The translations under genes were made by a program, and so were the position numbers. 41,076 bases of DNA, taken from contig JAEUHJ010000061.1 of NCBI GenBank assembly GCA_016795375.1, forward strand, positions 1-41,076. The letters run 5' to 3'. The notes below the pieces were generated by a model. That model was not told where the DNA came from and made no database searches. It saw nothing but the letters and a program-made list of their open reading frames with translations. The DNA is from Verrucomicrobiaceae bacterium. Lineage in GTDB: Bacteria > Verrucomicrobiota > Verrucomicrobiia > Verrucomicrobiales > Verrucomicrobiaceae. Numbering within the stretch: the stretch's first letter is position 1; every line of letters starts with the position of its first letter. Positions 16,183 through 24,475 of the stretch are shown here, piece after piece.

Positions 16183-16192
16183 ATCTTGCAAC

Positions 16193-16211
16193 ATCCGCCG
16201 TTCCGGCGGAT
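16193..16211 (+). other. Perfect 8-bp stem hairpin upstream of the GNAT gene
   Basis: ATCCGCCG-TTC-CGGCGGAT forms a perfect 8-bp stem with a 3-nt loop, 11 bp before the ATG at 16223. No U-run follows, so it is not a typical intrinsic terminator. It could modulate translation of the next gene or mRNA stability between pseF and the downstream genes. Confidence 0.4.
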
Positions 16212-16222
16212 AGTCGGCCTGC

Positions 16223-16765
16223 ATGCCACGTTTTTTGGAAACCCCACGCCTGATTCTTCGTCCGCTGACAACGGCGGACGCGGATGGCCCGTATCCAGGC
16301 TGGCTCAATGATGCGGAGACCAGCGCTGGCAACAGCCATCACGTCTATCCCTACACCCGCGAGCAGGCGCTCGAATACATCGCCTCAGTTCGCGGCAGCC
16401 GCAGCACGCTCGCACTGGCGGTCACCCTCAAAGAAGACGGCCGCCACGTCGGCAACATCTCCTTGCAGCAAATCCACGCCGTGAATCGCGACGCCGAGCT
16501 GGCGGTGCTGATCGGTGATCCGGCATGCCGGGGCAAGGGCATCGGCGCGGAGGCATGCGAGGCGCTCGTCAGGCATGGTTTTGCCGCGCTGAACCTCCAC
16601 CGTGTCCACTTCGGCACCTTTGAAAACAACACCGGCATGCGCGGCATCGCGATGAAGCTCGGGTTCACCCAGGAAGGTGTCCTGAGGCAGGCGGTCTTCA
16701 AAAACGGGCGCCATGTCGATGTCATCCTCTACGGTTTGCTGGCCGCGACTTTCAACGCACGATGA
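16223..16765 (+). CDS. GNAT-family N-acetyltransferase (RimJ/RimL-like)
   Basis: A 180-residue GNAT enzyme. LETPRLILRPLTTADAD is the typical opening of the RimJ/RimL branch. The acetyl-CoA site is in DPACRGKGIGAEACEALV, and LNLHRVHFGTFENNTGM with KLGFTQEGVLRQAVF completes the fold. It is the second acetyltransferase of the operon, after the PseH domain. It may acylate another position on the sugar, as seen with alternative acyl groups on nonulosonic acids. That role is inferred from position only. Its end overlaps the next ATG by 4 nt. Confidence 0.82.
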   Translation: MPRFLETPRLILRPLTTADADGPYPGWLNDAETSAGNSHHVYPYTREQALEYIASVRGSRSTLALAVTLKEDGRHVGNISLQQIHAVNRDAELAVLIGDPACRGKGIGAEACEALVRHGFAALNLHRVHFGTFENNTGMRGIAMKLGFTQEGVLRQAVFKNGRHVDVILYGLLAATFNAR

Positions 16766-17889
16766 TCTACTGCCGCACCTGCCTGCAGCCCGACACCAGG
16801 CCCAACACGCGCTTCGACGAAGCGGGCGTCTGTCCCGCATGCCGTTATTTCGAGACGCTCGCCGACGTGGACTGGGAGGAACGCCGCGCGGAGCTGGACA
16901 CGATCATCAAGAACTTCGGCCGTCGCACCAAGGACGGCTACGACTGCATCATCGGCGTCAGCGGCGGAAAGGACAGCACACGACAGGCGCTGTTCATCAA
17001 GGAGGTGCTTGGGCTCAATCCTCTGCTCGTGTGCGTCGGCTATCCGCCGGAACAGGTGTCCCGGCGCGGTGTGGACAACATCTCCGCGCTCATCTACCAG
17101 GGTTTTGACACGCTCCTCATCAATCCCGCGCCCGAGTCCTGGCGCAAGCTCATGCGCCACAGCTTCCTGACTTTCCAAAACTGGTGCAAGTCCACCGAGA
17201 TGGCGCTTTTCTCAGGTGTGCCGCGCACTGCGATCGCCTATCAGATACCTCTCATCATCTGGGGAGAGAACCCGGCGCTCCAGCTCGGCGATCTCGGCAC
17301 CGCCGGCCGGGCAGGCTGGGACGGCAACAACTTGCGCTACATGAACACCCTGGCCGGCGGCGACATCTCCTGGATGGAAAAGGTCGTGCCCTCCACGCAT
17401 CTGCTGCCTTATCGTTACCCGCATCCGCAGGAGTTCGACCAGCATCAGATTCAGATCATCTACCTTGGTTACTTCTGGAAGGAGTGGTCACTGCTCGAAA
17501 ACGGCCAGTTTTCCACCTTGCGCGGTCTGGACATCCGGGACGAGCCGCCCGCCGACATCGGCGACCCGCATGGGGTGACCTCGCTTGATGAGGACTGGGT
17601 GGGCATGAACCAGATGATCAAATATTTGAAGTTCGGGTTCGGCCGCATCACCGACTATGTGAACGAGGATTTGCGCCGCGGGCGCCTCACCCGCGAGCAG
17701 GGCATTGATCTCGTGGAGCGTTACGACGGCTGTTGTTCGGATGCCTACATCGCGTCGTTCTGCGACTTCATCGACATCACCGTCGATGAGTTTTGGAACA
17801 TCATCAGCACCTGCGTGAATCCGAAGCTCTTCGAGCGCGCCGGACCGAGAAGCTGGAAACGCAAATTCACCGTGGGGGCGGGCTTATGA
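16762..17889 (+). CDS. N-acetyl sugar amidotransferase (WbpG/PseA/LegG-like), copy 1
   Basis: ATP-pyrophosphatase-type enzyme that adenylates an N-acetyl group and converts it to an acetamidino group using ammonia supplied by a HisH/HisF-like pair. A zinc-finger-like opening has C4, C7 (CRTC) and C24, C27 (CPAC). The PP-loop is SGGKDS (67-72), fully canonical. The family stretch YQIPLIIWGENPALQ and the C-terminal LRRGRLTREQGIDLVERYDG are present. Campylobacter PseA uses this chemistry to make the acetamidino form of pseudaminic acid; Pseudomonas WbpG acts in B-band O-antigen. The next gene (HisH-like) starts inside the stop of this one. Confidence 0.9.
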   Translation: MIYCRTCLQPDTRPNTRFDEAGVCPACRYFETLADVDWEERRAELDTIIKNFGRRTKDGYDCIIGVSGGKDSTRQALFIKEVLGLNPLLVCVGYPPEQVSRRGVDNISALIYQGFDTLLINPAPESWRKLMRHSFLTFQNWCKSTEMALFSGVPRTAIAYQIPLIIWGENPALQLGDLGTAGRAGWDGNNLRYMNTLAGGDISWMEKVVPSTHLLPYRYPHPQEFDQHQIQIIYLGYFWKEWSLLENGQFSTLRGLDIRDEPPADIGDPHGVTSLDEDWVGMNQMIKYLKFGFGRITDYVNEDLRRGRLTREQGIDLVERYDGCCSDAYIASFCDFIDITVDEFWNIISTCVNPKLFERAGPRSWKRKFTVGAGL

Positions 17890-18503
17890 GAATGCGCGCA
17901 GCCATCATTGACTACGGCGTCGGCAATGTCGGCAGCGTGTCGCAGGCGCTGCTGCGCGCCGGTGTGAAGCCGCGCGTCACCAGCGCCGCGCAGGACATCG
18001 CCCAGGCAGACTTCCTCGTGCTGCCAGGCGTGGGGGAGTTCTCCACCGCGATGAAAGCACTGGATGGCGCGGGCCTCACCGACGTGCTGCGCATGGCCAT
18101 CCGTGACGAGGAGAAGCCCGTGCTCGGCATCTGCCTGGGCATGCAATTGTTTGCCTCCGAGTCGGAGGAGTCCCCCGGAGTGCGCGGACTCGGCCTGCTC
18201 GAAGGCACCGTGAGGCGCCTGCCTGCCGACAAGGGAACCGTCCCCAATACCGGCTGGATGGACGTGCGAGCCACGAACCGCAGCGGCATCGACGGCTGCT
18301 ACTACTTCTCCCACAGCTACTACTACGACAGCCCGCCTGACCAGGTCATCGCTCTGAGCGACGGCCAGCGGTGCTTTCCAGCCTGCCTGCGTTGGAAAAA
18401 CATCATTGGCTGCCAGTTTCATCCCGAAAAAAGCCAGACCAGCGGCGAACTTTTCCTGGCATGGTTCCTCACGGTCGTCCGCTCACGTCATCCCCTGCCC
18501 TGA
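17886..18503 (+). CDS. HisH-like glutamine amidotransferase subunit (sugar amidation)
   Basis: Class I glutaminase that releases ammonia from glutamine for a partner enzyme. The catalytic nucleophile is Cys83 (GICLGMQ); the other triad residues are His179 and Glu181 (QFHPEKSQ). At 205 residues it matches HisH length. Placement between amidotransferases, with no histidine genes nearby, identifies it as the HisH2/WbpH-type paralogue rather than histidine biosynthesis. The start is the ATG at 17886, overlapping the upstream stop; an upstream in-frame start at 17793 lies deep inside the neighbouring gene and is rejected. Confidence 0.9.
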   Translation: MRMRAAIIDYGVGNVGSVSQALLRAGVKPRVTSAAQDIAQADFLVLPGVGEFSTAMKALDGAGLTDVLRMAIRDEEKPVLGICLGMQLFASESEESPGVRGLGLLEGTVRRLPADKGTVPNTGWMDVRATNRSGIDGCYYFSHSYYYDSPPDQVIALSDGQRCFPACLRWKNIIGCQFHPEKSQTSGELFLAWFLTVVRSRHPLP

Positions 18504-18506
18504 CCC

Positions 18507-19280
18507 ATGGCCCTGCGACGTATCATCGGCACCATCTTCACCCGAGGCCCGCTGGCCGTGCAGAGCATCGCGTTCAAACGCCACCTGCCTGTCGGCGATC
18601 CCGTGGTGGTCGCCGAAGCATACGACCAATGGCAGGCTGACGAGATCGTGCTGGCTGACATCACCGCGACGGCAGAAGGCCGCCTGGTCTCCAGGGACAT
18701 CATCAACCGCGCCACGCGGCATCTGCGCACCCCTCTGACCGTCGGCGGCGGCATCCAGACCATCGCACAAGTGGAGGATTTGCTGCGCAGCGGGGCCGAC
18801 CGCGTGTTCATCAACACCACCGCCCGCGAGAAAGAGCAGTTTGTGCACGATGCCGCTCAGTTTTTTGGATCGCAGTGCATCGTCGCATGGATCGACGTGT
18901 TGCGCGACGCCTCCGGCGCCCTGCGCGTTTACGACCACCTCACACGCTCCACGCTCGGCACGCCATTGGAAGACTGGATGCGCGAGCTGGAGCAACGTGG
19001 CATCGGGGAAATCATCCTGCACGCCGTGCATGCCGACGGACAGATGCAGGGCTTCGACCTCAAGCTCGCCGCGCATGCCTCCGCCGTCGCCGTACCGGTC
19101 ATCCTCAGTGGTGGCGCGGGCTGCGCGCAGCATTTTCAGGAGGTATTCAGCGCCAGTCAGATCGCCGGAGCCTGCGCCGGCAATCTCTTCACCCACAGCG
19201 AATGCGCCATCACAGCGGTGAAGCGCGGGGTTCTCGCCTCCACGCCAGCCATCCGTCCCTTGCACGCCTCCGCCGCATGA
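18507..19280 (+). CDS. HisF-like (beta/alpha)8 protein with altered active site
   Basis: Homologue of the imidazole-glycerol-phosphate synthase cyclase subunit; 257 residues. It aligns to HisF without gaps over the first 130 positions: RRII (4-7), GGGI phosphate-binding loop (80-83), WID with Asp130. At position 11, where HisF has a catalytic Asp, this protein has Phe (IIGTIFTRGP). With Asp130 kept but Asp11 lost, cyclase activity is unlikely. The fit is with an ammonia-conducting or scaffolding role with the HisH-like subunit, as for HisF2/WbpI-type partners of WbpG. It begins 3 nt after the HisH-like gene and its stop overlaps the next ATG. Confidence 0.88.
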   Translation: MALRRIIGTIFTRGPLAVQSIAFKRHLPVGDPVVVAEAYDQWQADEIVLADITATAEGRLVSRDIINRATRHLRTPLTVGGGIQTIAQVEDLLRSGADRVFINTTAREKEQFVHDAAQFFGSQCIVAWIDVLRDASGALRVYDHLTRSTLGTPLEDWMRELEQRGIGEIILHAVHADGQMQGFDLKLAAHASAVAVPVILSGGAGCAQHFQEVFSASQIAGACAGNLFTHSECAITAVKRGVLASTPAIRPLHASAA

Positions 19281-20554
19281 GCCACCTCCACCATCAGCCG
19301 CCTCACGCCTGCGTGCGCTGCCTTTACAGCACCTGGCATCCTCTTGGCCTCGTGCTCGATGAGGAGGGTGTGTGCTCCGGATGCCGCGTGCATGAGGAAA
19401 AACAGACCCTCGACTGGGAGCGACGCTGGCAGAGACTGGCGGCCATCGTTGATCCATACCGTTCAAAAAACGGACTCAACTACGACTGCGTCGTGCCTGT
19501 CAGCGGTGCCCGTGATTCATTTTTCATCGTTCACACCGTCAAAAAACTCGGCCTCAATCCGCTGCTGGTCACCTACAACAAGCTCTACAACACCGACCTC
19601 GGCATCCGCAACCTCGCTCGGCTGCGCACGGTGTTCGACGCGGACATCCTCACCTTCACCGCGAATCCCGACAGCGTGCGCAAGATCACCCGCGCGACCT
19701 TGCGCCGTCTGGGCAGCATCTACTGGCACTGCCTTGCGGGGCAGACTGTTTTTCCCGTGCAAACCGCCGTGCGCTTTCAGATCCCTCTCATCATCTGGGG
19801 CGCGCACCAGGGACTCGACCAGACTGGCATGTTCTCGCATGAGCATGAGGTCGAAATGACCCGTCGCTACCGCAAGGATCATGATCTCATGGGCCTTGAG
19901 GCGGAGGATCTGGTGAGCGAGTTCGATCATATCCTGCCATGCGATGTGCTGCCGTGGACCTACCCTTCATACGACGAGATCCAGCGCATCGGCGTGCGCG
20001 GCATCTATCTAGGAAACTTCATCCCCTGGGACACCCGCCGCCAGCACGAGCGGATGCTCGCCACCTACAACTATGAAAGCGCGCCGCAGACACGCACCTT
20101 CGACCTCTACAACGACGTGGACTGCTTCAATTATTCCGACGTGCATGACCATCTCAAGTTTCTCAAGCACGGTTACGGCAAGGCCACCGACCACGCCGTC
20201 CGCGAACTGCGCTGGGGCCGCCTCAGTCGAGAAGAAGCGGCGCAAGCCGCCCGTGAATGGCAGAGTCGGCCGCCACAGCATCTTGACACCTTCCTCGACT
20301 GGCTTGGCATCACCCGGAGCTCCTTCCAGTGGATCACCGACCAGCACCGCAGCCCGGCCCTCTGGCGTCGCGACGACCGCTGGCAATGGCAGCAGCAAAC
20401 AGACCTCCTCGACCTGCCGGTTGCAGTCTCCGCCCTGAAAAAGCACGCCCTGCCATCCTCCCGCGACCTCGCACACACCGCCACGGTCTCAAAACGGCCC
20501 GACCACGCTGAAGATCGCTACATTTGCATCGGCAAAGGCACGCCCTGCCGTTGA
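19277..20554 (+). CDS. N-acetyl sugar amidotransferase, copy 2 with divergent PP-loop
   Basis: Paralogue of the protein at 16762-17889; 425 residues, about 50 longer. The zinc-binding pairs are C12, C15 and C33, C36. The shared family phrases are FQIPLIIWGAH, YGKATDHAVRELRWGRLSREEA and LGNFIPWDTRR. The PP-loop reads SGARDS (76-81) instead of SGGKDS, with the invariant Lys replaced by Arg. It may act on a different sugar or have reduced activity; a catalytically inert partner is also possible. The C-terminal extension (about 375-425) is not recognised. Start is the ATG at 19277, inside the preceding stop; longer in-frame starts upstream lie in the HisF-like gene and are rejected. Confidence 0.85.
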   Translation: MSHLHHQPPHACVRCLYSTWHPLGLVLDEEGVCSGCRVHEEKQTLDWERRWQRLAAIVDPYRSKNGLNYDCVVPVSGARDSFFIVHTVKKLGLNPLLVTYNKLYNTDLGIRNLARLRTVFDADILTFTANPDSVRKITRATLRRLGSIYWHCLAGQTVFPVQTAVRFQIPLIIWGAHQGLDQTGMFSHEHEVEMTRRYRKDHDLMGLEAEDLVSEFDHILPCDVLPWTYPSYDEIQRIGVRGIYLGNFIPWDTRRQHERMLATYNYESAPQTRTFDLYNDVDCFNYSDVHDHLKFLKHGYGKATDHAVRELRWGRLSREEAAQAAREWQSRPPQHLDTFLDWLGITRSSFQWITDQHRSPALWRRDDRWQWQQQTDLLDLPVAVSALKKHALPSSRDLAHTATVSKRPDHAEDRYICIGKGTPCR

Positions 20555-20593
20555 CGCGCGGATTTTCCCGGAAAGCCGGGGACTCGGACACAA

Positions 20594-20621
20594 AAAACCC
20601 GGACATCATTGCCCGGGTTTT
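20594..20621. terminator. Bidirectional intrinsic terminator after the pseudaminic-acid operon
   Basis: AAAACCCGG (20594-20602) pairs with CCGGGTTTT (20613-20621) around a 10-nt loop. The stem is flanked by A on the left and T on the right, so it can serve both the plus-strand operon and the convergent DUF1501 gene. Confidence 0.75.
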
Positions 20622-20647
20622 CTGTTGGAATCATTCACTCCCGTCGA

Positions 20648-21982
20648 TCAAGCGAGTGCTTCCGTGAGAATGCGGCCACCGTTGACGATGTCGATGGGAC
20701 GGACGCCGTCGGCGACGATGCGCTTCTCGCCATTGATGCCGAGAAGGCGGTACATGGTCTTGGCCAGATCCTCGGGGCCAACGGGATCGCGGTCAGGCTC
20801 GCCTCCGAGAGCGTCGGAAGCCCCGTGAATATAGCCTTCTTTGACACCACCACCGGCGAGGGCCACGGAGAACACGCGCGGCCAATGGTCACGCCCATTG
20901 GTGCCGTTGATCTTCGGCGTGCGGCCGAACTCGGAACTGACCATGACCAGCGTGCGCTTGAGCATGCCACGATCCGCCAAGTCGGTGACAAGGCGGGCGA
21001 ATGCCTGGTCGAAATTCGGCGCCTGGCCTTCAAAAGCACCTTTGATGTTGGAGTGGTGGTCCCAGCCTCCGTAGCTGACAGAAACCATGCGGACACCGGC
21101 TTCAACGAGGCGGCGGGCCAGAAGAAAACGCTGGCCTGCGGTGTTGCGGCCGTACTCATCGCGCAGTTTGTCGCTTTCCTTGGAGATGTCGAATGCCTCA
21201 CGGGCCTGCTTGCTGCTGATGAGCCCGTAAGCGGCCTGGTAGAAGCTGTCCATGGCGCTGATGGAGTCCGCTTTCTCAACGGCCTTGAAGTGCGCGTCCA
21301 CAGCGCCCAAAAGGCTGCGACGGCGGTCGAAACGCCTGTCATCGACTTCCTTCGGCGTGAGCAGGTCGCGCACGGTGAAGCCCTTGTCAGCCGGATCACT
21401 GCCCAGCGCAAAGGGGCCGTAAGCGCTGCTCATGTAGCCGGTACCCTGCTCAGGGGCGAAGACATTCGGCACCACGACGTAGGGAGGCAGGTTGTTGCGG
21501 CTGCCCTGCTCGTGGGAAATGATGGAGCCGAAGCTGGGGAACTTGATGGCCGGGCTGGGCCGATAGCCGGTGAACATGTTGTGCGTGCCGCGCTCATGAG
21601 CAGCCTCGCCGTGCGTCATCGAGCGGATGACCGTCAGCTTGTTCATGATCTTGGCGATGTTCTTGAACTTTTCACCGACATATTCGCCGGGAATGGAAGT
21701 CTTGATCGGCGTGTACGGACCACGATAATCGGGCGAGGCAAAGGGCTTCGGATCCCAGGACTCGTGTTGCGCCATGCCGCCCGGCAGGTAGATGTGGATC
21801 ACAGAGTCCGCGATCGGCTTGAAGGTTTCCACTTCGGGCATCACCGCAGCGGCTTGCAGGCGCAGCATTTCTGGAAGCGTGAGTCCCAGGCCGCCGAGCA
21901 TGCCGACATAAAGGAAATCCCGGCGGCTGACGCCGGAGCGCAGGTCCAGGTGGTTGCCTTGGCAAAGGGGGGGCATTTTCAT
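20648..21982 (-). CDS. DUF1501 family protein with Tat-type signal
   Basis: A 444-residue protein of the DUF1501 family, often found with DUF1549/DUF1553 cytochrome-like proteins in Planctomycetes and Verrucomicrobia. The N-terminus has a twin-arginine motif (VSRRDFLYVG) followed by a hydrophobic stretch, so export by Tat is likely. IHIYLPGGMAQHESWDPKP, TVIRSMTHGEAAHERGTHNMF, YGGWDHHSNI and VVMVSSEFGRTPKINGTNGRDHWP-type phrases mark the alkaline-phosphatase-like fold, with Asp, His and Glu positions that could bind metal. The usual DUF1549 partner is absent. Start is ATG 21982 (MKMPPLCQGN); an upstream ATG at 22096 overlaps the previous stop and would add 38 residues before the Tat motif. Confidence 0.88.
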   Translation of the reverse strand: MKMPPLCQGNHLDLRSGVSRRDFLYVGMLGGLGLTLPEMLRLQAAAVMPEVETFKPIADSVIHIYLPGGMAQHESWDPKPFASPDYRGPYTPIKTSIPGEYVGEKFKNIAKIMNKLTVIRSMTHGEAAHERGTHNMFTGYRPSPAIKFPSFGSIISHEQGSRNNLPPYVVVPNVFAPEQGTGYMSSAYGPFALGSDPADKGFTVRDLLTPKEVDDRRFDRRRSLLGAVDAHFKAVEKADSISAMDSFYQAAYGLISSKQAREAFDISKESDKLRDEYGRNTAGQRFLLARRLVEAGVRMVSVSYGGWDHHSNIKGAFEGQAPNFDQAFARLVTDLADRGMLKRTLVMVSSEFGRTPKINGTNGRDHWPRVFSVALAGGGVKEGYIHGASDALGGEPDRDPVGPEDLAKTMYRLLGINGEKRIVADGVRPIDIVNGGRILTEALA

Positions 21983-22092
21983 ATCGTTGGATGGGCTGTG
22001 GTTGCTGAATCGCGGGGGATTACGGGAGGAGGCAGCGCTTCTTGCAGATCTTGTGAAAAATGACACAAATCCTGTCTGCCTGGAAAAGCCTC

Positions 22093-23307
22093 TCATTTAA
22101 CCACCCAGCCAGACTGCACAAACTGGTGAATCCAGACTTGGAAGTCCACGGGGGCGTCTGGAGGGAACTTCAGTTTCAAAATCATCGGGACCGTCGCGTC
22201 GTTGCTTTTTTGCATCCAGTATTCCACTTCCCTGGCCATCGGGCTGGTTTTGCTCACATAGCCATAAACCACCTTCGCTCCCGGTTCGGAGATGTTGCGC
22301 AGGCTGTAACATGCGAGTTCCGCCGGATTACCAAACCCGTTTTCATAATGTCCGGCAGGGGAGACCAACACACGGAAAAGCACCGGTGCCGCCGGCCTGC
22401 CCTCCAGAAAGTCCGACCATGCCATCTCCCCGTATCCGACAAAGGACTCCCAGTCCACCAGCGGCCCGTCCACTGTGTGCTCGACGGTGGCAAGCCGACG
22501 CCCTCCCCCTTCAAAAACAACCACATGCTCGCTGAATTGAGGCGAAATATCCGCCGCCTCGACGATGGAGTCATACGGCATGGGGCCATCGACGTTTTTT
22601 ACATAAAAGGAACTCATCAGGGGCATCACGCGTGATTTGTCCCGCACCAGCAAGGCACGCTTCTTCCAGTCCGACGCTTTGAGAAACCTGCCCAAAACCT
22701 CCTCTGCGGCGGCAAGGCGGGCCAGGTTTCCGCCGGCATTCTCCTTGGAGGGAATCCCCCCGGCGGTGGTGAGCTTGTCACTGCCTGGCAGTCGGAAAAC
22801 GAGATTTCCCGGAGTCACTGGAGGCAACACCTCCTCCGGCTGTGTCATGGGTGCCGCTGGTCTGGCTTTGTCATCTTTTCCAGTCCCGCCATCCCTGGCA
22901 GCATCTGATCCCAAAACCCGCTTGATCGCCTCCTTTTCAACCGCCGATTGGTATAAACTCAGTGACAGCAAGACGACCACAACCCCAGCCACCAGCCCGG
23001 CTCCGGTCATCAGGCGACGACGGAACTGATGAATCTCCGGATCCATGCGCATGCGCTCAAACGCATCCCCAGGCAGCGGCTGGGGATCGACCGCCGGCAT
23101 CCGATCAGGCAGTTGAGAATCTGGCGTGGCAGGCGCTACGTTCTGTCCCATCAAAAGAGCGCGGCGCTTGGTCTTCGTGCTCTTTTCCGCCATCTGCAGC
23201 ATCACGATCTCACCGCATTCGGGACAAGGCCGCGAGCGTGTCACGGCCGAGACCTGGATCTCGACATTTTTTTCGCAATGGGGACAGACAAGGATGGTGG
23301 CCGGCAT
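22093..23307 (-). CDS. Zinc-ribbon, single-pass membrane protein of unknown function
   Basis: A 404-residue protein. A short zinc ribbon at the N-terminus (CPHC at C8/C11 and CPEC at C28/C31) is followed by a basic patch, then a transmembrane helix at about residues 99-120 (LMTGAGLVAGVVVVLLSLSLY). A large C-terminal domain (about 170-404) follows, probably periplasmic and not recognised. The architecture resembles verrucomicrobial proteins with a cytoplasmic zinc ribbon. The start at ATG 23307 places the ribbon at the start; an in-frame start at 23382 is less likely. Its stop overlaps an ATG in frame with the DUF1501 gene. Confidence 0.75.
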   Translation of the reverse strand: MPATILVCPHCEKNVEIQVSAVTRSRPCPECGEIVMLQMAEKSTKTKRRALLMGQNVAPATPDSQLPDRMPAVDPQPLPGDAFERMRMDPEIHQFRRRLMTGAGLVAGVVVVLLSLSLYQSAVEKEAIKRVLGSDAARDGGTGKDDKARPAAPMTQPEEVLPPVTPGNLVFRLPGSDKLTTAGGIPSKENAGGNLARLAAAEEVLGRFLKASDWKKRALLVRDKSRVMPLMSSFYVKNVDGPMPYDSIVEAADISPQFSEHVVVFEGGGRRLATVEHTVDGPLVDWESFVGYGEMAWSDFLEGRPAAPVLFRVLVSPAGHYENGFGNPAELACYSLRNISEPGAKVVYGYVSKTSPMAREVEYWMQKSNDATVPMILKLKFPPDAPVDFQVWIHQFVQSGWVVK

Positions 23308-23378
23308 TCTGGCGGATCGTTGGTAAGGGGGGAAGGCACTTTGCCGGGAGAATAGTTCACCGCAACCCGGGGCTGGAA

Positions 23379-24350
23379 TCAATTTCCCGCCCAGGCCAGC
23401 GCCACACCACCGCGCGACCGCAGACGCTGCAGCCCCCAGCTCATCATGATGCGGGCGTCATCCCAGATGTATTTCGTTTTTGTGCCGAGCTGTACCAGGA
23501 TCACATCCCGCCCCCCGCTCGCGGCACTGGAGATCAGGCAGCGGCCGCTGGCCACCGTGTAGCCCGTCTTCATGCCATTGCACTCCGGCATCACACCGAG
23601 CAGATCATTCGTGTTCTCCAAAGTGACCATCCGTCCGTCCGCGCGCTGGAAAGCCAGGTGTTTCCGCCGCACGACATCGCGGATGATGTTGCTGCGGTAG
23701 GCCGTCATCGCCACACGCGCCATGTCGCGCGCCGTGGAATACTGGCCGCTCACCGTGAGCCCGTGCGGGTTTTTGAAGTTCGAGTTCGTACAGCCCAGCG
23801 AGCGCGCCTTCGCATTCATCTTCGCCGCAAAGGCGCTGATGCTGCCCGCGTTGTCACGTGCCAGCACGTTCGCCACATCGTTCGCGCTCTTCACCAGGAA
23901 CGCATACAGCAGCGCGCGCCGCGAATAGACCTCCCCCGGCCTCAAGCCCAGACGCGTCGGCTCCACTGCCACGTCAGCAGCTTGCACACGCACCCGCTTG
24001 TCCAGATTTCCAGCGTCCAGCACCACCAGCGCCGTCACCAGCTTCTGCGTGCTGGCCACGGCCCGCGCGGTCTCGAAATTGCGACCCGCCAGGTGCTGTC
24101 CCGTGCGCGCATCCAGCAGGATGTAGGAGGCGGCATGAATGGCAGGCCCGCCCGTCGCCACCAACATCAGGCGCTCAGGCAGTGGCACCGGCACGGCAAG
24201 GGCATTCACATCCCCCTGCCCGGCGTTCAAGTACTGTGTGCCTGATGCGAGGGGGATGGCTTTCACGACACCGGAATCCGCGCAGCTGCCCAGCAGGCAG
24301 ACCGCCGCCGCAATCATCAAAACATGGCTCTTTCTTGTCATCGTCTTCAT
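23379..24350 (-). CDS. D-alanyl-D-alanine carboxypeptidase (serine peptidase S11), lipoprotein
   Basis: Low-molecular-weight penicillin-binding protein that trims the pentapeptide of peptidoglycan in the periplasm. The three active-site motifs are complete: SxxK at S100-TQ-K103 (AVASTQKLV), SxN at S155-A-N157 (KSANDVAN), and KTG at 261-263 (NGMKTGYT). The N-terminus (MKTMTRKSHVLMIAAAVCLL) ends in LGSC with Cys23, a plausible lipobox, so it is probably a lipoprotein. It has no C-terminal PBP5-type beta domain or amphipathic anchor; 323 residues. Start is ATG 24350; the in-frame TTG three codons upstream is rejected. Confidence 0.93.
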   Translation of the reverse strand: MKTMTRKSHVLMIAAAVCLLGSCADSGVVKAIPLASGTQYLNAGQGDVNALAVPVPLPERLMLVATGGPAIHAASYILLDARTGQHLAGRNFETARAVASTQKLVTALVVLDAGNLDKRVRVQAADVAVEPTRLGLRPGEVYSRRALLYAFLVKSANDVANVLARDNAGSISAFAAKMNAKARSLGCTNSNFKNPHGLTVSGQYSTARDMARVAMTAYRSNIIRDVVRRKHLAFQRADGRMVTLENTNDLLGVMPECNGMKTGYTVASGRCLISSAASGGRDVILVQLGTKTKYIWDDARIMMSWGLQRLRSRGGVALAWAGN

Positions 24351-24405
24351 GGAAAACAAACCAGGGCATGCCCGCAGTCATCATGCCGGGCTGCAACGTG
24401 TTCCG

Positions 24406-24434
24406 CATCTAGGCCACCACGGCGGCGTTGTCAA
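24406..24434 (-). promoter_or_regulatory. Possible promoter of the DD-carboxypeptidase gene
   Basis: On the minus strand a perfect TTGACA (24434-24429) is followed after 17 nt by TAGATG (24411-24406). The -10 match is weak. The predicted transcript would have a leader of about 50 nt before the ATG at 24350. Confidence 0.4.
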
Positions 24435-24475
24435 ACCTTGCGCCCCCGCCCTCCCGCGCCATCATCGCCGCCATC

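Noticed and set aside
17886..19280. Histidine biosynthesis hisH-hisF genes
   Set aside because: They are embedded between sugar amidotransferases, no other his gene is present, and the HisF-like protein lacks Asp11.
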